Shown in pieces: positions 1-6,020 of a stretch of 14,132 nt of DNA. The number at the start of each line of letters is the position of its first letter. Positions within the stretch are counted from its first letter, which is position 1. The position numbers and the translations under genes are program-made. Source of the DNA: Deltaproteobacteria bacterium (GTDB lineage: Bacteria > Desulfobacterota > Binatia > Binatales > Binataceae); NCBI GenBank assembly GCA_021780585.1, contig JAJXYM010000351.1, forward strand, positions 1 to 14,132, in the 5' to 3' direction. Under the pieces are notes generated by a model, which did no database searches, was not told the DNA's origin, and saw only the letters and a program-made list of their open reading frames with translations.

Positions 1-1732
1 AACGATCAACCTCCTGTGCCCGCGCGACCGTATTGCATATCACCGCAGCGCATCCGCCTACCCTGACCAACGAGATAAGCCGATCGCCCAGTGCGGCTGC
101 GTCGAGCCATTCAAGTCCGATGCGGCGGCGCGAACACTCGCTTACGGAGATCGGATATTCACGGCAACCGCATGCATTAGCCAGCATTAGCCGGGGATAG
201 GATACCGAACCGGTGCTTTTCGCGTTCCCTCCGAGCCCGCGCATGTATGCCGCGGCTAGGGTTTCGCGGCGGGCGGAAGGTAGCGTTGCGGAAAGCATCA
301 CCACCGATGAGCCAAGCGATCCGAGCCATTCCAACAGTTGTTCCATCAGCGTCGTCATGTAGGCGTCGTAAGCGTGAACCTCATCGAACACCACGGTCTT
401 GCCCCGAAGCCCGAAGAGACGAACAAAGTAATGCTTGGTCTGCAACACGGCCATCAGGACCTGGTCTATGGTGCCGACTCCGAAAGGAGCCAAAAGTCCC
501 CGCTTGCGGTACGTAAACCACTCCGCCGCGACAACGGTTGACGAATCCTCGCTATTCTTTGAATCACGTTCGTCGCCATAGATCGCCTCAGGAAAGACTC
601 CAGCGTTTTTATCTTGTAGCGTCTGGAATTCAGCCGATAGTGCCGCGTGGCCGTGAAGAAGCTGCAGGTTTACCTCGCCGACACGCGCCCTTTCGAGGAA
701 TGCGTGCACGCGCGAGAACATCTGGTTGCTTGTGGCCTGCGTCGGCAGCGCGAAATAACATCCGTGCCGCCCTAGCCGCGCGGCGATCTGTTGCATGAGG
801 TACAGTGCGGCCTCGGTTTTCCCTTCGCCCATCGGCGCTTCGATGATGACGAGGGTCGGGTCAGAAAGATCAGACGCAGCGCTGATCGCGGTGCGCTGGA
901 GCGGGTTCGGGGTTATGTCGGGGAACAGAGATCTGAAACTTGTCGCGGAGGAAAGGGCGACGTCGGATAGCCAGCCAAGCTCTCTTATAGCGTCTATAGA
1001 GCATTGGACGGATTCGGCCGCATAGGCGCTAAAGTCGAGAGCGTTCGGCTCCGGGCCAGGCGATATGGCGTAGCGGAAATAATCCTCCATGGAGCCGATC
1101 CAGTCAGCAACGGAAATGAAGCCCGCGAGTGCTATTGCGGTTGTCTCGTTCGGCGCCGCCGGAGGATTCTTTGGCATACCAAGCAGAGTCGCCAATTCCT
1201 GTACCATCGCAAGGCGAAGATCATCCCAAGACCCGTCTCCAATGGCCCGACGCTTTACGACAAGCTCCCGGCTCGTCGCGAAGCGTCCATGATGGGCACC
1301 CGTGGCACGCGCGAAAATCTGGGCGGCTTCGGGCGAAAACCCGTAGTGTTCGGCCAGAATCTTCGGCAACACTGCTGCGGTTATACTGCCATGGTAGATT
1401 CCCCGCTCAGACAGTTTTGGACACGCCAAGCCAACATTCTTTAAACGGTCTCGAACAATCCTAACCTCTTCGGGTCTAATACTCTGATGCAGTTGGAACG
1501 ATGGAGAAGCCTTTCCAAGATCGTGAAGCGCGGCAAGAAAGACTATCAAGTTGGTCAATTCGGAATCCGAAAGACCAATCTCTTCTCCCAAGCATGACAG
1601 CGCTGGAATCGTCGCTGATCGACAGAGTTCCTTCGCAACAGCCGCCACGTCCAGCATGTGGCACAGTAACGGATGATAGGCGTCAGGCGATCGCCATTTT
1701 CCCCAGATCGCCAAGAATCGTTCGCTAGCCAA
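1..1732 (-). CDS. cas3: CRISPR-associated nuclease/helicase Cas3 (type I, probably I-E), C-terminus cut by window edge
   Basis: Cas3 is the effector of type I CRISPR interference: Cascade recruits it to nick, unwind and degrade target DNA. The minus frame is open from 1732 to base 1 (577 codons, no stop). The N-terminal HD nuclease shows YHPLLCH (H25), LHDLGK (H70-D71), YHG (H114), GAHHG (H147-H148) and ADWIGS (D210), matching the metal-ligand pattern of I-E Cas3. The superfamily 2 helicase follows: GEGKTE Walker A (K305), ALPTQATSNQM, VGTIDQ, DEVHAYD (DEVH 450-453), SATLP (481-485), and VICNTVARAQEV entering RecA domain 2 at the edge. I chose a TTG start at 1732 because an in-frame TAG lies at 1745-1747, the next ATG would remove the first HD histidine, and a weak GGCGGA lies just upstream. 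I-E Cas3 proteins are usually about 800-950 residues, so roughly a third is missing. The I-E call is by motif likeness; other subtypes with HD-first Cas3 are possible. Cascade genes and the array are expected to the left. Confidence 0.93.
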   Translation of the reverse strand, partial: MASERFLAIWGKWRSPDAYHPLLCHMLDVAAVAKELCRSATIPALSCLGEEIGLSDSELTNLIVFLAALHDLGKASPSFQLHQSIRPEEVRIVRDRLKNVGLACPKLSERGIYHGSITAAVLPKILAEHYGFSPEAAQIFARATGAHHGRFATSRELVVKRRAIGDGSWDDLRLAMVQELATLLGMPKNPPAAPNETTAIALAGFISVADWIGSMEDYFRYAISPGPEPNALDFSAYAAESVQCSIDAIRELGWLSDVALSSATSFRSLFPDITPNPLQRTAISAASDLSDPTLVIIEAPMGEGKTEAALYLMQQIAARLGRHGCYFALPTQATSNQMFSRVHAFLERARVGEVNLQLLHGHAALSAEFQTLQDKNAGVFPEAIYGDERDSKNSEDSSTVVAAEWFTYRKRGLLAPFGVGTIDQVLMAVLQTKHYFVRLFGLRGKTVVFDEVHAYDAYMTTLMEQLLEWLGSLGSSVVMLSATLPSARRETLAAAYMRGLGGNAKSTGSVSYPRLMLANACGCREYPISVSECSRRRIGLEWLDAAALGDRLISLVRVGGCAAVICNTVARAQEVDR

Positions 1733-1864
1733 GGTTCCGCCGTCCTATGCTCGCTTCGATTTCTCGTTGCATACCGCTCGGTTCCAATCGTTGCGACGTT
1801 TCATTTCTTGTGGGCCTTGGCGATCTCTTTCATTAAAATGGTTGAAGAAGGGATCGATAAATTC

Positions 1865-1892
1865 TTTCTACTTTATTGTGCAAAATATGCAA
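1865..1892 (-). promoter_or_regulatory. Candidate promoter for cas3
   Basis: On the minus strand TTGCAT (1887-1892) and TAGAAA (1865-1870) are separated by 16 bases, in the most AT-rich part of the gap. The match to sigma-70 consensus is 3/6 and 4/6. It would leave an untranslated leader of about 125 bases before the TTG start at 1732. Two TGCA tetramers 9 bases apart overlap the -35 side and could be half-sites for a regulator. Other boxes are possible, so this is a weak call. Confidence 0.25.
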
Positions 1893-2067
1893 GTGCTTCG
1901 ACGATGCTAGTTAGACATTTTCGGCCGTGGGGGACGCGGACGGATCCCACTTCGGCTCAACGTGGGCGTGTCGTTGCGAGAACTGGGATTCTGAACATGG
2001 CGTTCTCAAAGCAATCACCAACCGAACTCATCTCGGCGGGTGCTAAAGGCGAGCGAGGCGTGCTGCG

Positions 2068-2119
2068 AACCTTGGTGAGAGTGATAAATCACTCCGCTAG
2101 CGCGGCGCTGGCCAAGGTT
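2068..2119. repeat. Nested inverted repeats upstream of cas3
   Basis: An outer pair, AACCTTGG (2068-2075) and CCAAGGTT (2112-2119), is a perfect 8-base inverted repeat. It encloses GAGTGAT-AA-ATCACTC (2079-2094), a perfect 7-base inverted repeat with a 2-base centre, followed by the palindrome CGCTAGCG (2095-2102). The inner element looks like a dimeric-regulator operator. The whole could also fold as a branched RNA hairpin or act as a transcription stop for the SRAP gene, whose stop codon is about 100 bases away. Confidence 0.5.
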
Positions 2120-2217
2120 AGGTCCGCGGCATAACACCGGACCTCGGACGGAAGCGTGCAGCGGAGTAGGAATTGCGCCGGACGCGGTGCAGCGATCACG
2201 CTCCGACGTCCGGAATC

Positions 2218-2901
2218 TCAGGCTCCAGGATCGCAATCGCGCAGTAGCTCGGGGCCTTCGTTTTTGACGCTGTTAACCAGCGGCGATGCCGGCGTGACGA
2301 CCAGCAGATCGTCGGGTGGGGCGACGAGCAGGCGCTTAAGCGAAAGCGGATCGGCCTCGTTCGGATTCATCCGGTCGTCGGCGATGCGGTCGGACAGGAT
2401 GACCGGCATTCGGTTATGAATCGGTTCGATCAGCCTGTTGGCCGCAGTGGTTATGATGGTGAAAGTCGTCTTCCATATGCTTGACTCCGGGCGCCACACT
2501 TCGTATAGCCCGGCGAACAGGATCAGGCCGCCCACGCGGGGATGAATCCAGAGCGGCTCGCACTTGCCTTTCGGGCCGCGCCATTCATAGAAGCCGTCGG
2601 CGGGCACGACGCAGCGGCGCGGTTTGAACGCCGCGCGGAAGGTCGGCAACTTCTCGACGGTCTCGGCCTTGGCGTTAATGCACCGCGCCGCGCGCTTGTT
2701 GTCGCGGGCCCAGCTGTTCGCCAGTTCCCATCGCGCCGGAGGGACCTTTCGGTTCTCGCGCTCCAGCGTGACGACGAAATGGTTCTGCATGGGCGCGATA
2801 TTGTAGCGCGGATGGTAATCAGCAAAGGAATCTTCCGCGACGCCGAGCTCGGCCGCGAGCGAGCGTCCGTCGCGCCGGCTCAGGGTAAAGCGCCCACACA
2901 T
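2218..2901 (-). CDS. SRAP-domain abasic-site DNA-protein crosslink protein (YedK/HMCES family)
   Basis: SRAP proteins shield abasic sites in single-stranded DNA by forming a thiazolidine link through their N-terminal cysteine; the family is tied to replication and the SOS response. The product is 227 residues, the usual size. I set the start at 2901 because the protein must begin MCGRF so that Cys2 becomes N-terminal after Met removal; a longer frame reaching 3150 would bury that cysteine and carries no family sequence. Catalytic positions are all present: C2, N76 (in INAKAET), E106 (in ADGFYEW) and H162 (in HNRMPVIL). The C-terminal VNSVKNEGPELL block is also typical. One oddity is RWELANSW at 58-65, where most relatives have RWGL-PSW. 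It shares the strand with cas3 but lies 485 bases upstream, so a common operon is unlikely. No strong ribosome binding site is visible. Confidence 0.93.
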   Translation of the reverse strand: MCGRFTLSRRDGRSLAAELGVAEDSFADYHPRYNIAPMQNHFVVTLERENRKVPPARWELANSWARDNKRAARCINAKAETVEKLPTFRAAFKPRRCVVPADGFYEWRGPKGKCEPLWIHPRVGGLILFAGLYEVWRPESSIWKTTFTIITTAANRLIEPIHNRMPVILSDRIADDRMNPNEADPLSLKRLLVAPPDDLLVVTPASPLVNSVKNEGPELLRDCDPGA

Positions 2902-3286
2902 GACGCCATCGTAGCGCGCCCGCCTCCGCCCACACCAAGGATGATTTTTGTGTTCGGCGTCGATGGAAATCTTGCGAGGTGGCGGCCGCAAACCGCTATT
3001 CTTGGCGGCCCCTAAAGTGATGTCCGAAGCTTCTCGCCGAAATTCGCCTTCCGAGAGCCAAGCCAAGCGGCAAGATTGCATTCGGATGACGTGAACAAGG
3101 CGACCCATAGCGTGCTCCGGGTATCTGCAAGCCGCATCTTTCCGTTGCAACGGACGCCCTCGAAAAAATGAGCGCGATCGGAAGAGACATTCACTGCATG
3201 GGGTGGGGAAGATAGGGAACTCAGCCTAACGAAAATGGGTGCCGGGGTAAGGTATCCCCTGTACCTCCCTGGCTTGGCGATCGCGC

Positions 3287-3307
3287 ACTAGGTTCCACTA
3301 GCCTAGT
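3287..3307. repeat. CTAG-rich inverted repeat
   Basis: ACTAGG (3287-3292) and CCTAGT (3302-3307) are perfect inverted repeats around the 9 bases TTCCACTAG. CTAG occurs three times within 21 bases, and it is a rare tetramer in many bacterial genomes. The layout resembles an operator with spaced half-sites, but no adjacent gene can be assigned to it. Confidence 0.4.
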
Positions 3308-3561
3308 AGCATGCTGCAGGGTCTGCACCGGGCGCGCTGGCGGAATTCCGTGATGTCCAAACCGATTGTGAGCGCCACCGTGATTGCTCGCCATTTCGGT
3401 CACAGACACTATCGCCGCAAGGCCGGAGCGCCAAGTCGCTCAAGCTGCTGCAGCATTTCTAACGCGCCCGAGCATTTACACCTGCTTCGCGAAGGGAACG
3501 ACCAGTGCGGACAAACCACGCGTCAGTCGCGCGCCCTAACGGCTAGACCAAAACCGTCCGG

Positions 3562-3582
3562 GCGTCTATTCTGCGTCTATTC
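3562..3582 (+). repeat. 10-base tandem direct repeat
   Basis: GCGTCTATTC occurs at 3562-3571 and again at 3573-3582, a perfect pair with an 11-base period (about one helical turn). It lies about 70 bases off the 3' end of the tRNA-Thr gene. Its role is unknown; it could be a recombinase arm site or chance. Confidence 0.4.
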
Positions 3583-3649
3583 GGATTCCGACCGAAGTGG
3601 CGCGACTTGCGTCGATGGCGGAAAAACCTTTGCAAAACCTAGATAATCC

Positions 3650-3725
3650 TGGAGCCACCCGTCGGATTCGAACCGACGACCTGCTGATTACGAATCAGCT
3701 GCTCTACCGACTGAGCTAGGGTGGC
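3650..3725 (-). tRNA. tRNA-Thr (anticodon CGT), CCA encoded
   Basis: The minus strand folds as a complete tRNA. The acceptor stem is GCCACCC/GGGTGGC, with T8-A9 and a D-arm with GCTC/GAGC around AGTCGGTA. The anticodon arm is GCTGA-TTCGTAA-TCAGC with anticodon CGT reading ACG. The variable loop is followed by T-arm GTCGG-TTCGAAT-CCGAC, discriminator T and a genomic CCA (3650-3652). Length with CCA is 76 bases. The 3' end faces left, toward the SRAP and cas3 genes, as expected if this gene served as an integration site for material on that side. Confidence 0.97.
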
Positions 3726-3762
3726 TCCGACGCCCCGAGCATCCCGCGCGGGCGGACCAATC

Positions 3763-3791
3763 TAGATAGCACGAACGAACGCATAGCTGAA
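3763..3791 (-). promoter_or_regulatory. Probable promoter of tRNA-Thr
   Basis: On the minus strand an extended -10 element, TGC then TATCTA (3763-3768), is preceded 17 bases upstream by TTCAGC (3786-3791). The -10 lies about 38 bases before the tRNA 5' end, a usual distance for a processed leader. The -35 matches consensus only 3/6; the extended TG supports the call. Confidence 0.45.
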
Positions 3792-3871
3792 GATATCCCC
3801 GGGCGACCGTCGCCAATCGACGCTGTCTAGCGAGCGTGGCCTTGCGCCGCGACCCGCACGCATAGCGCCAT

Positions 3872-3920
3872 CCATCGGCGGATCGCCGGGACGCGCGGCG
3901 CCGCGGCGATCCGCCGATGG
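3872..3920 (-). terminator. Long GC-rich hairpin after the methyltransferase gene
   Basis: CCATCGGCGGATCGCCG (3872-3888) and its exact reverse complement (3904-3920) form a perfect 17-bp stem around a 15-base GC-rich loop. It begins 2 bases past the stop codon of the methyltransferase gene. It has no T-tract, so it is a terminator-like or 3'-protective hairpin rather than a standard intrinsic terminator. It may also block readthrough into the tRNA gene. Confidence 0.6.
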
Positions 3921-3922
3921 CG

Positions 3923-4996
3923 TTACGGTCGCAGCTCGTACAGCGCGGAGAAGGCGTCCTTGACCGGCAGCCGCGTGAAGCTCGTGAAGCCCGCCTCGGC
4001 CGCCAGCGCGCGCGCCCGTTCTTCGCCCATCAGCGCGCCGATTCCCGCGCCGTTATGCGCCAGTGAGACGGTCATGCAATAGAGCGTGCTTGCCGAGTAC
4101 ATCAGCCGCCCCAGCGGATTGACATTTTCCTCGACTTTGCCCGACACGTTCATCTCGACCATCAGGAAGGCGCCGCCCGGCTTGAGCGCGCCGCGTATCG
4201 AGCGCATCAGGCCGATCGGATCGACCGAGTCGTGAATCACGTCGAAGCAGGTGATGAGGTCGAATTGCGCCGCCGGCAGCTTGGCGCAATCGACGACCTC
4301 GAAATGCGTGCGACCCCCCACGCCCGCCGCCGCCGCGTTGGCGCGCGCCCGCTCGACCGACCCCGGATGCGCGTCGTAGCCGTGAAAGCGCGAGTTCGGA
4401 TACGCGGTCGCCATCGCGATTACCGCGCGCCCGCTGCCGCATCCGACGTCCAGCGCGACCGCCCCCTCGCGCAGCCGCGCCTCGACCGCGGGCATCGCCG
4501 GCAGCCATTTGCGGACCAGCGAATGGCGGTAGATGGGCGCCGAGCCGCGCTCGATCGCCTCGAAGACCTCCGGCGGATATTCGCTCTGCGGCAGGCCGCG
4601 GCCGGTGCGGAATGACTCGAGCAGCTTCGGCGCCATCGAGACCTCCGGCACGATCATCTGCATGAAGCCGCCCATGAAGAATTGCGACTCTTCGTCGGCC
4701 AGGATCAGGGCGTGCTCGGGCGGCATCGAATAGCGCCCCGACGCCGGGTCGTAGTCGATATAGCGCGCCGCCGTCATCGCGCCGAGCCATTCGCGCAGAT
4801 AGCGCTCGTTCAAGCCCGTGCGCGCGGCCAGCTCGGCCGGCGTCACCGCGCCAGCCCCCGCCAGCGCCTTGAAGATTCCCAGCCGGTCGCCGATATAGGT
4901 CAGCGCGCCCTGCATCGCCGCGCCGAGGTCGTTGGTCATCAGGCCGGCGAAGGCCTTGACCTTGCTCCAGTCGATCGCTTTTTGCGCTTCGCTCAT
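3923..4996 (-). CDS. Class I SAM-dependent methyltransferase with N-terminal winged-helix domain
   Basis: The product is 357 residues. Residues about 20-95 form a winged-helix dimerisation region of the kind seen in Rv2258c-like and O-methyltransferase-like enzymes (LAARTGLNERYLREWLGAM). The Rossmann-fold methyltransferase core follows: motif I ALDVGCGSGR (181-190), acidic D208 at the end of strand 2, FDVIHDS (251-257), and LKPGGAFLMVEM (271-282) at strand 5. I chose ATG 4996 because a GGGGA Shine-Dalgarno precedes it, family homology begins there, and a longer frame to 5278 would run across the promoters into arsM. The substrate cannot be read from sequence. It is divergent from arsM by 152 bases, so a shared stimulus is possible but unproven. 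No transmembrane segment or signal peptide is seen, so a cytoplasmic location is expected. Confidence 0.9.
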   Translation of the reverse strand: MSEAQKAIDWSKVKAFAGLMTNDLGAAMQGALTYIGDRLGIFKALAGAGAVTPAELAARTGLNERYLREWLGAMTAARYIDYDPASGRYSMPPEHALILADEESQFFMGGFMQMIVPEVSMAPKLLESFRTGRGLPQSEYPPEVFEAIERGSAPIYRHSLVRKWLPAMPAVEARLREGAVALDVGCGSGRAVIAMATAYPNSRFHGYDAHPGSVERARANAAAAGVGGRTHFEVVDCAKLPAAQFDLITCFDVIHDSVDPIGLMRSIRGALKPGGAFLMVEMNVSGKVEENVNPLGRLMYSASTLYCMTVSLAHNGAGIGALMGEERARALAAEAGFTSFTRLPVKDAFSALYELRP

Positions 4997-5016
4997 AATG
5001 AATGTCCCCGCCGCGG

Positions 5017-5044
5017 ATTCTGCCGGAATCGCGCGGCATGTCAA
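5017..5044 (-). promoter_or_regulatory. Promoter of the methyltransferase gene
   Basis: On the minus strand a perfect TTGACA (5039-5044) is followed after 16 bases by CAGAAT (5017-5022, 4/6 match). The predicted start point near 5010 leaves a leader of about 14 bases before ATG 4996, containing GGGGA as ribosome binding site. Confidence 0.6.
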
Positions 5045-5083
5045 TGGCCCCGCGGAGCCGCGCGGACGGGCGCGGTTAAAGTG

Positions 5084-5113
5084 TTGACATTTCCAATAAT
5101 ATCGAATTATCTT
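5084..5113 (+). promoter_or_regulatory. Promoter of arsM with embedded inverted repeat
   Basis: A perfect TTGACA at 5084-5089 is followed after 18 bases by TATCTT (5108-5113; TTATCT at 17 bases is an alternative). The spacer contains ATAAT-ATCGA-ATTAT (5096-5110), a perfect 5-base inverted repeat with a 5-base centre overlapping the -10. That is a classic position for a repressor. ArsR/SmtB-family repressors bind AT-rich inverted repeats in such places, but the half-sites here are short and the assignment is inference. The arsM ATG is about 30 bases beyond the predicted start point, with GAGG (5138-5141) as ribosome binding site. Confidence 0.6.
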
Positions 5114-5148
5114 TTCGTTACCGCGCGACCGCGCGACGAGGATCAGCG

Positions 5149-5994
5149 ATGAAGCCGAACGATATCGAACCGAACGACGAAGCGATCCGCGAGACGATTC
5201 GCGGCAGTTACGCGCGCGCGGCGACCCGCGCCGCCCAAGGCAAGTCCGGATGCTGCGGGACGGGCGCGTCGTCGTCATGCGGCGACCCGATCACCTCGAA
5301 TCTGTACGCCGCCGGCGAAACCGCCGACCTCCCGCCGGAGGCGCTCGCCGCGTCGCTCGGATGCGGCAATCCGACGGCGCTGGCCGAACTCAAGCCGGGC
5401 GAGACCGTGCTCGACCTCGGCTCCGGCGGCGGCATCGACGTTTTGCTTTCCGCCCGCCGCGTCGGACCGACCGGCAAGGCCTACGGTCTCGACATGACCG
5501 ACGAGATGCTGGCGCTGGCGCGCGAGAATCAGCGCAAGGCCGGCGTCGCCAACGTGGAATTCCTCAAGGGCGAAATCGAACATATCCCGCTGCCCGACGC
5601 TTCGGTCGACACGATTATCTCGAACTGCGTGATCAATCTTTCGACCGACAAGGATCGCGTTCTCGCCGAGGCGTTTCGCGTGTTGCGGCCGGGCGGACGG
5701 ATCGCCGTGTCGGATATCGTCGTGCGCGGCGCGATGCCCGCGGAGATCCGCCGCAGCGTCGAACTGCTGGTCGGATGCGTCGCGGGGGCGCTCGAGGAAT
5801 CGGACTATCGCGCCCGGCTCGCGCGCGCCGGCTTCGAGGCGATCGAGATCGAACCGTTCCGGGTATATCGCGCGGCCGACGCCGCCGAACTAATCGCGCA
5901 GGCGGGGCTCGACGCCGAAAAGCTCGCGCCGATCGTCGATAACAAGTTCATGAGCGCGTTTATCCGCGCGCGCAAACCCGCGACCGCCGCCTGA
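5149..5994 (+). CDS. arsM: Arsenite methyltransferase ArsM
   Basis: ArsM uses S-adenosylmethionine to methylate As(III) to mono-, di- and trimethyl arsenicals in the cytoplasm. The product is 281 residues, normal for bacterial ArsM. Motif I is DLGSGGG (89-95). The three cysteines that bind arsenic are present: C72 (SLGCGNPTA), C160 (ISNCVINL) and C210 (LVGCVAGAL), matching C72/C174/C224 of the algal enzyme. N-terminal C35-C36 and C44 form the extra cysteine-rich patch common in the family. The ATG has a GAGG ribosome binding site 7 bases upstream and a strong promoter. There is no adjacent arsR, arsB/acr3 or arsC in the window, so it appears as a stand-alone arsenic gene. It converges on the DNA polymerase gene with a 26-base gap. 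Confidence 0.96.
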   Translation: MKPNDIEPNDEAIRETIRGSYARAATRAAQGKSGCCGTGASSSCGDPITSNLYAAGETADLPPEALAASLGCGNPTALAELKPGETVLDLGSGGGIDVLLSARRVGPTGKAYGLDMTDEMLALARENQRKAGVANVEFLKGEIEHIPLPDASVDTIISNCVINLSTDKDRVLAEAFRVLRPGGRIAVSDIVVRGAMPAEIRRSVELLVGCVAGALEESDYRARLARAGFEAIEIEPFRVYRAADAAELIAQAGLDAEKLAPIVDNKFMSAFIRARKPATAA

Positions 5995-5998
5995 CGCT

Positions 5999-6016
5999 GA
6001 CGCCGGCGCGGGCGTC
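5999..6016. terminator. Small hairpin between convergent arsM and polB
   Basis: GACGCC (5999-6004) and GGCGTC (6011-6016) pair perfectly around a 6-base loop in the 26-base gap between the two stop codons. It could serve both strands as a weak bidirectional terminator. No T-tract is present on either side. Confidence 0.4.
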
Positions 6017-6020
6017 GAAC

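Larger units (their letters stand above)
1733..2217. other. Gene-free region upstream of cas3
   Basis: I find no convincing gene in these 485 bases; the short frames on both strands have no recognisable product. The stretch holds an AT-rich core (20 G+C in the 60 bases 1861-1920, counted by hand), a candidate leftward promoter for cas3, and a nested inverted-repeat structure at 2068-2119. It separates cas3 from the SRAP gene on the same strand and is the natural place for control of the Cas operon. Confidence 0.6.
2902..3649. other. Gene-poor stretch between the SRAP gene and tRNA-Thr
   Basis: I see no supportable gene in these 748 bases. Frames of 60-111 codons exist on both strands, but none resembles a known family or shows a good ribosome binding site. 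The stretch contains a CTAG-rich inverted repeat (3287-3307) and a 10-base tandem repeat (3562-3582). It lies directly off the 3' end of the tRNA, where integrated elements usually insert, but I could not recognise an integrase or a copy of the tRNA 3' end within it. Confidence 0.5.

Noticed and set aside
1673..2134. A 153-codon plus-strand frame upstream of cas3
   Set aside because: It overlaps the cas3 5' end, has no recognisable domain or convincing ribosome binding site, and runs through the AT-rich promoter region and the inverted repeats.
2902..3150. An N-terminal extension of 83 residues on the SRAP protein
   Set aside because: SRAP chemistry needs the cysteine right after the initiator Met; the extension would block this and has no conserved sequence.
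3311..3646. A 111-codon plus-strand frame next to the tRNA, considered as an integrase remnant
   Set aside because: I found no tyrosine recombinase box residues and no homology I can name. The opposite strand also gives only short frames.
1733..3649. A CRISPR array near cas3
   Set aside because: No regularly spaced repeats of 25-40 bases occur in this interval or elsewhere in the window.
4053..5039. A 328-codon frame on the minus strand in another phase of the methyltransferase
   Set aside because: The arginine- and glycine-rich product has no motifs; the overlapping frame carries all the methyltransferase signatures.
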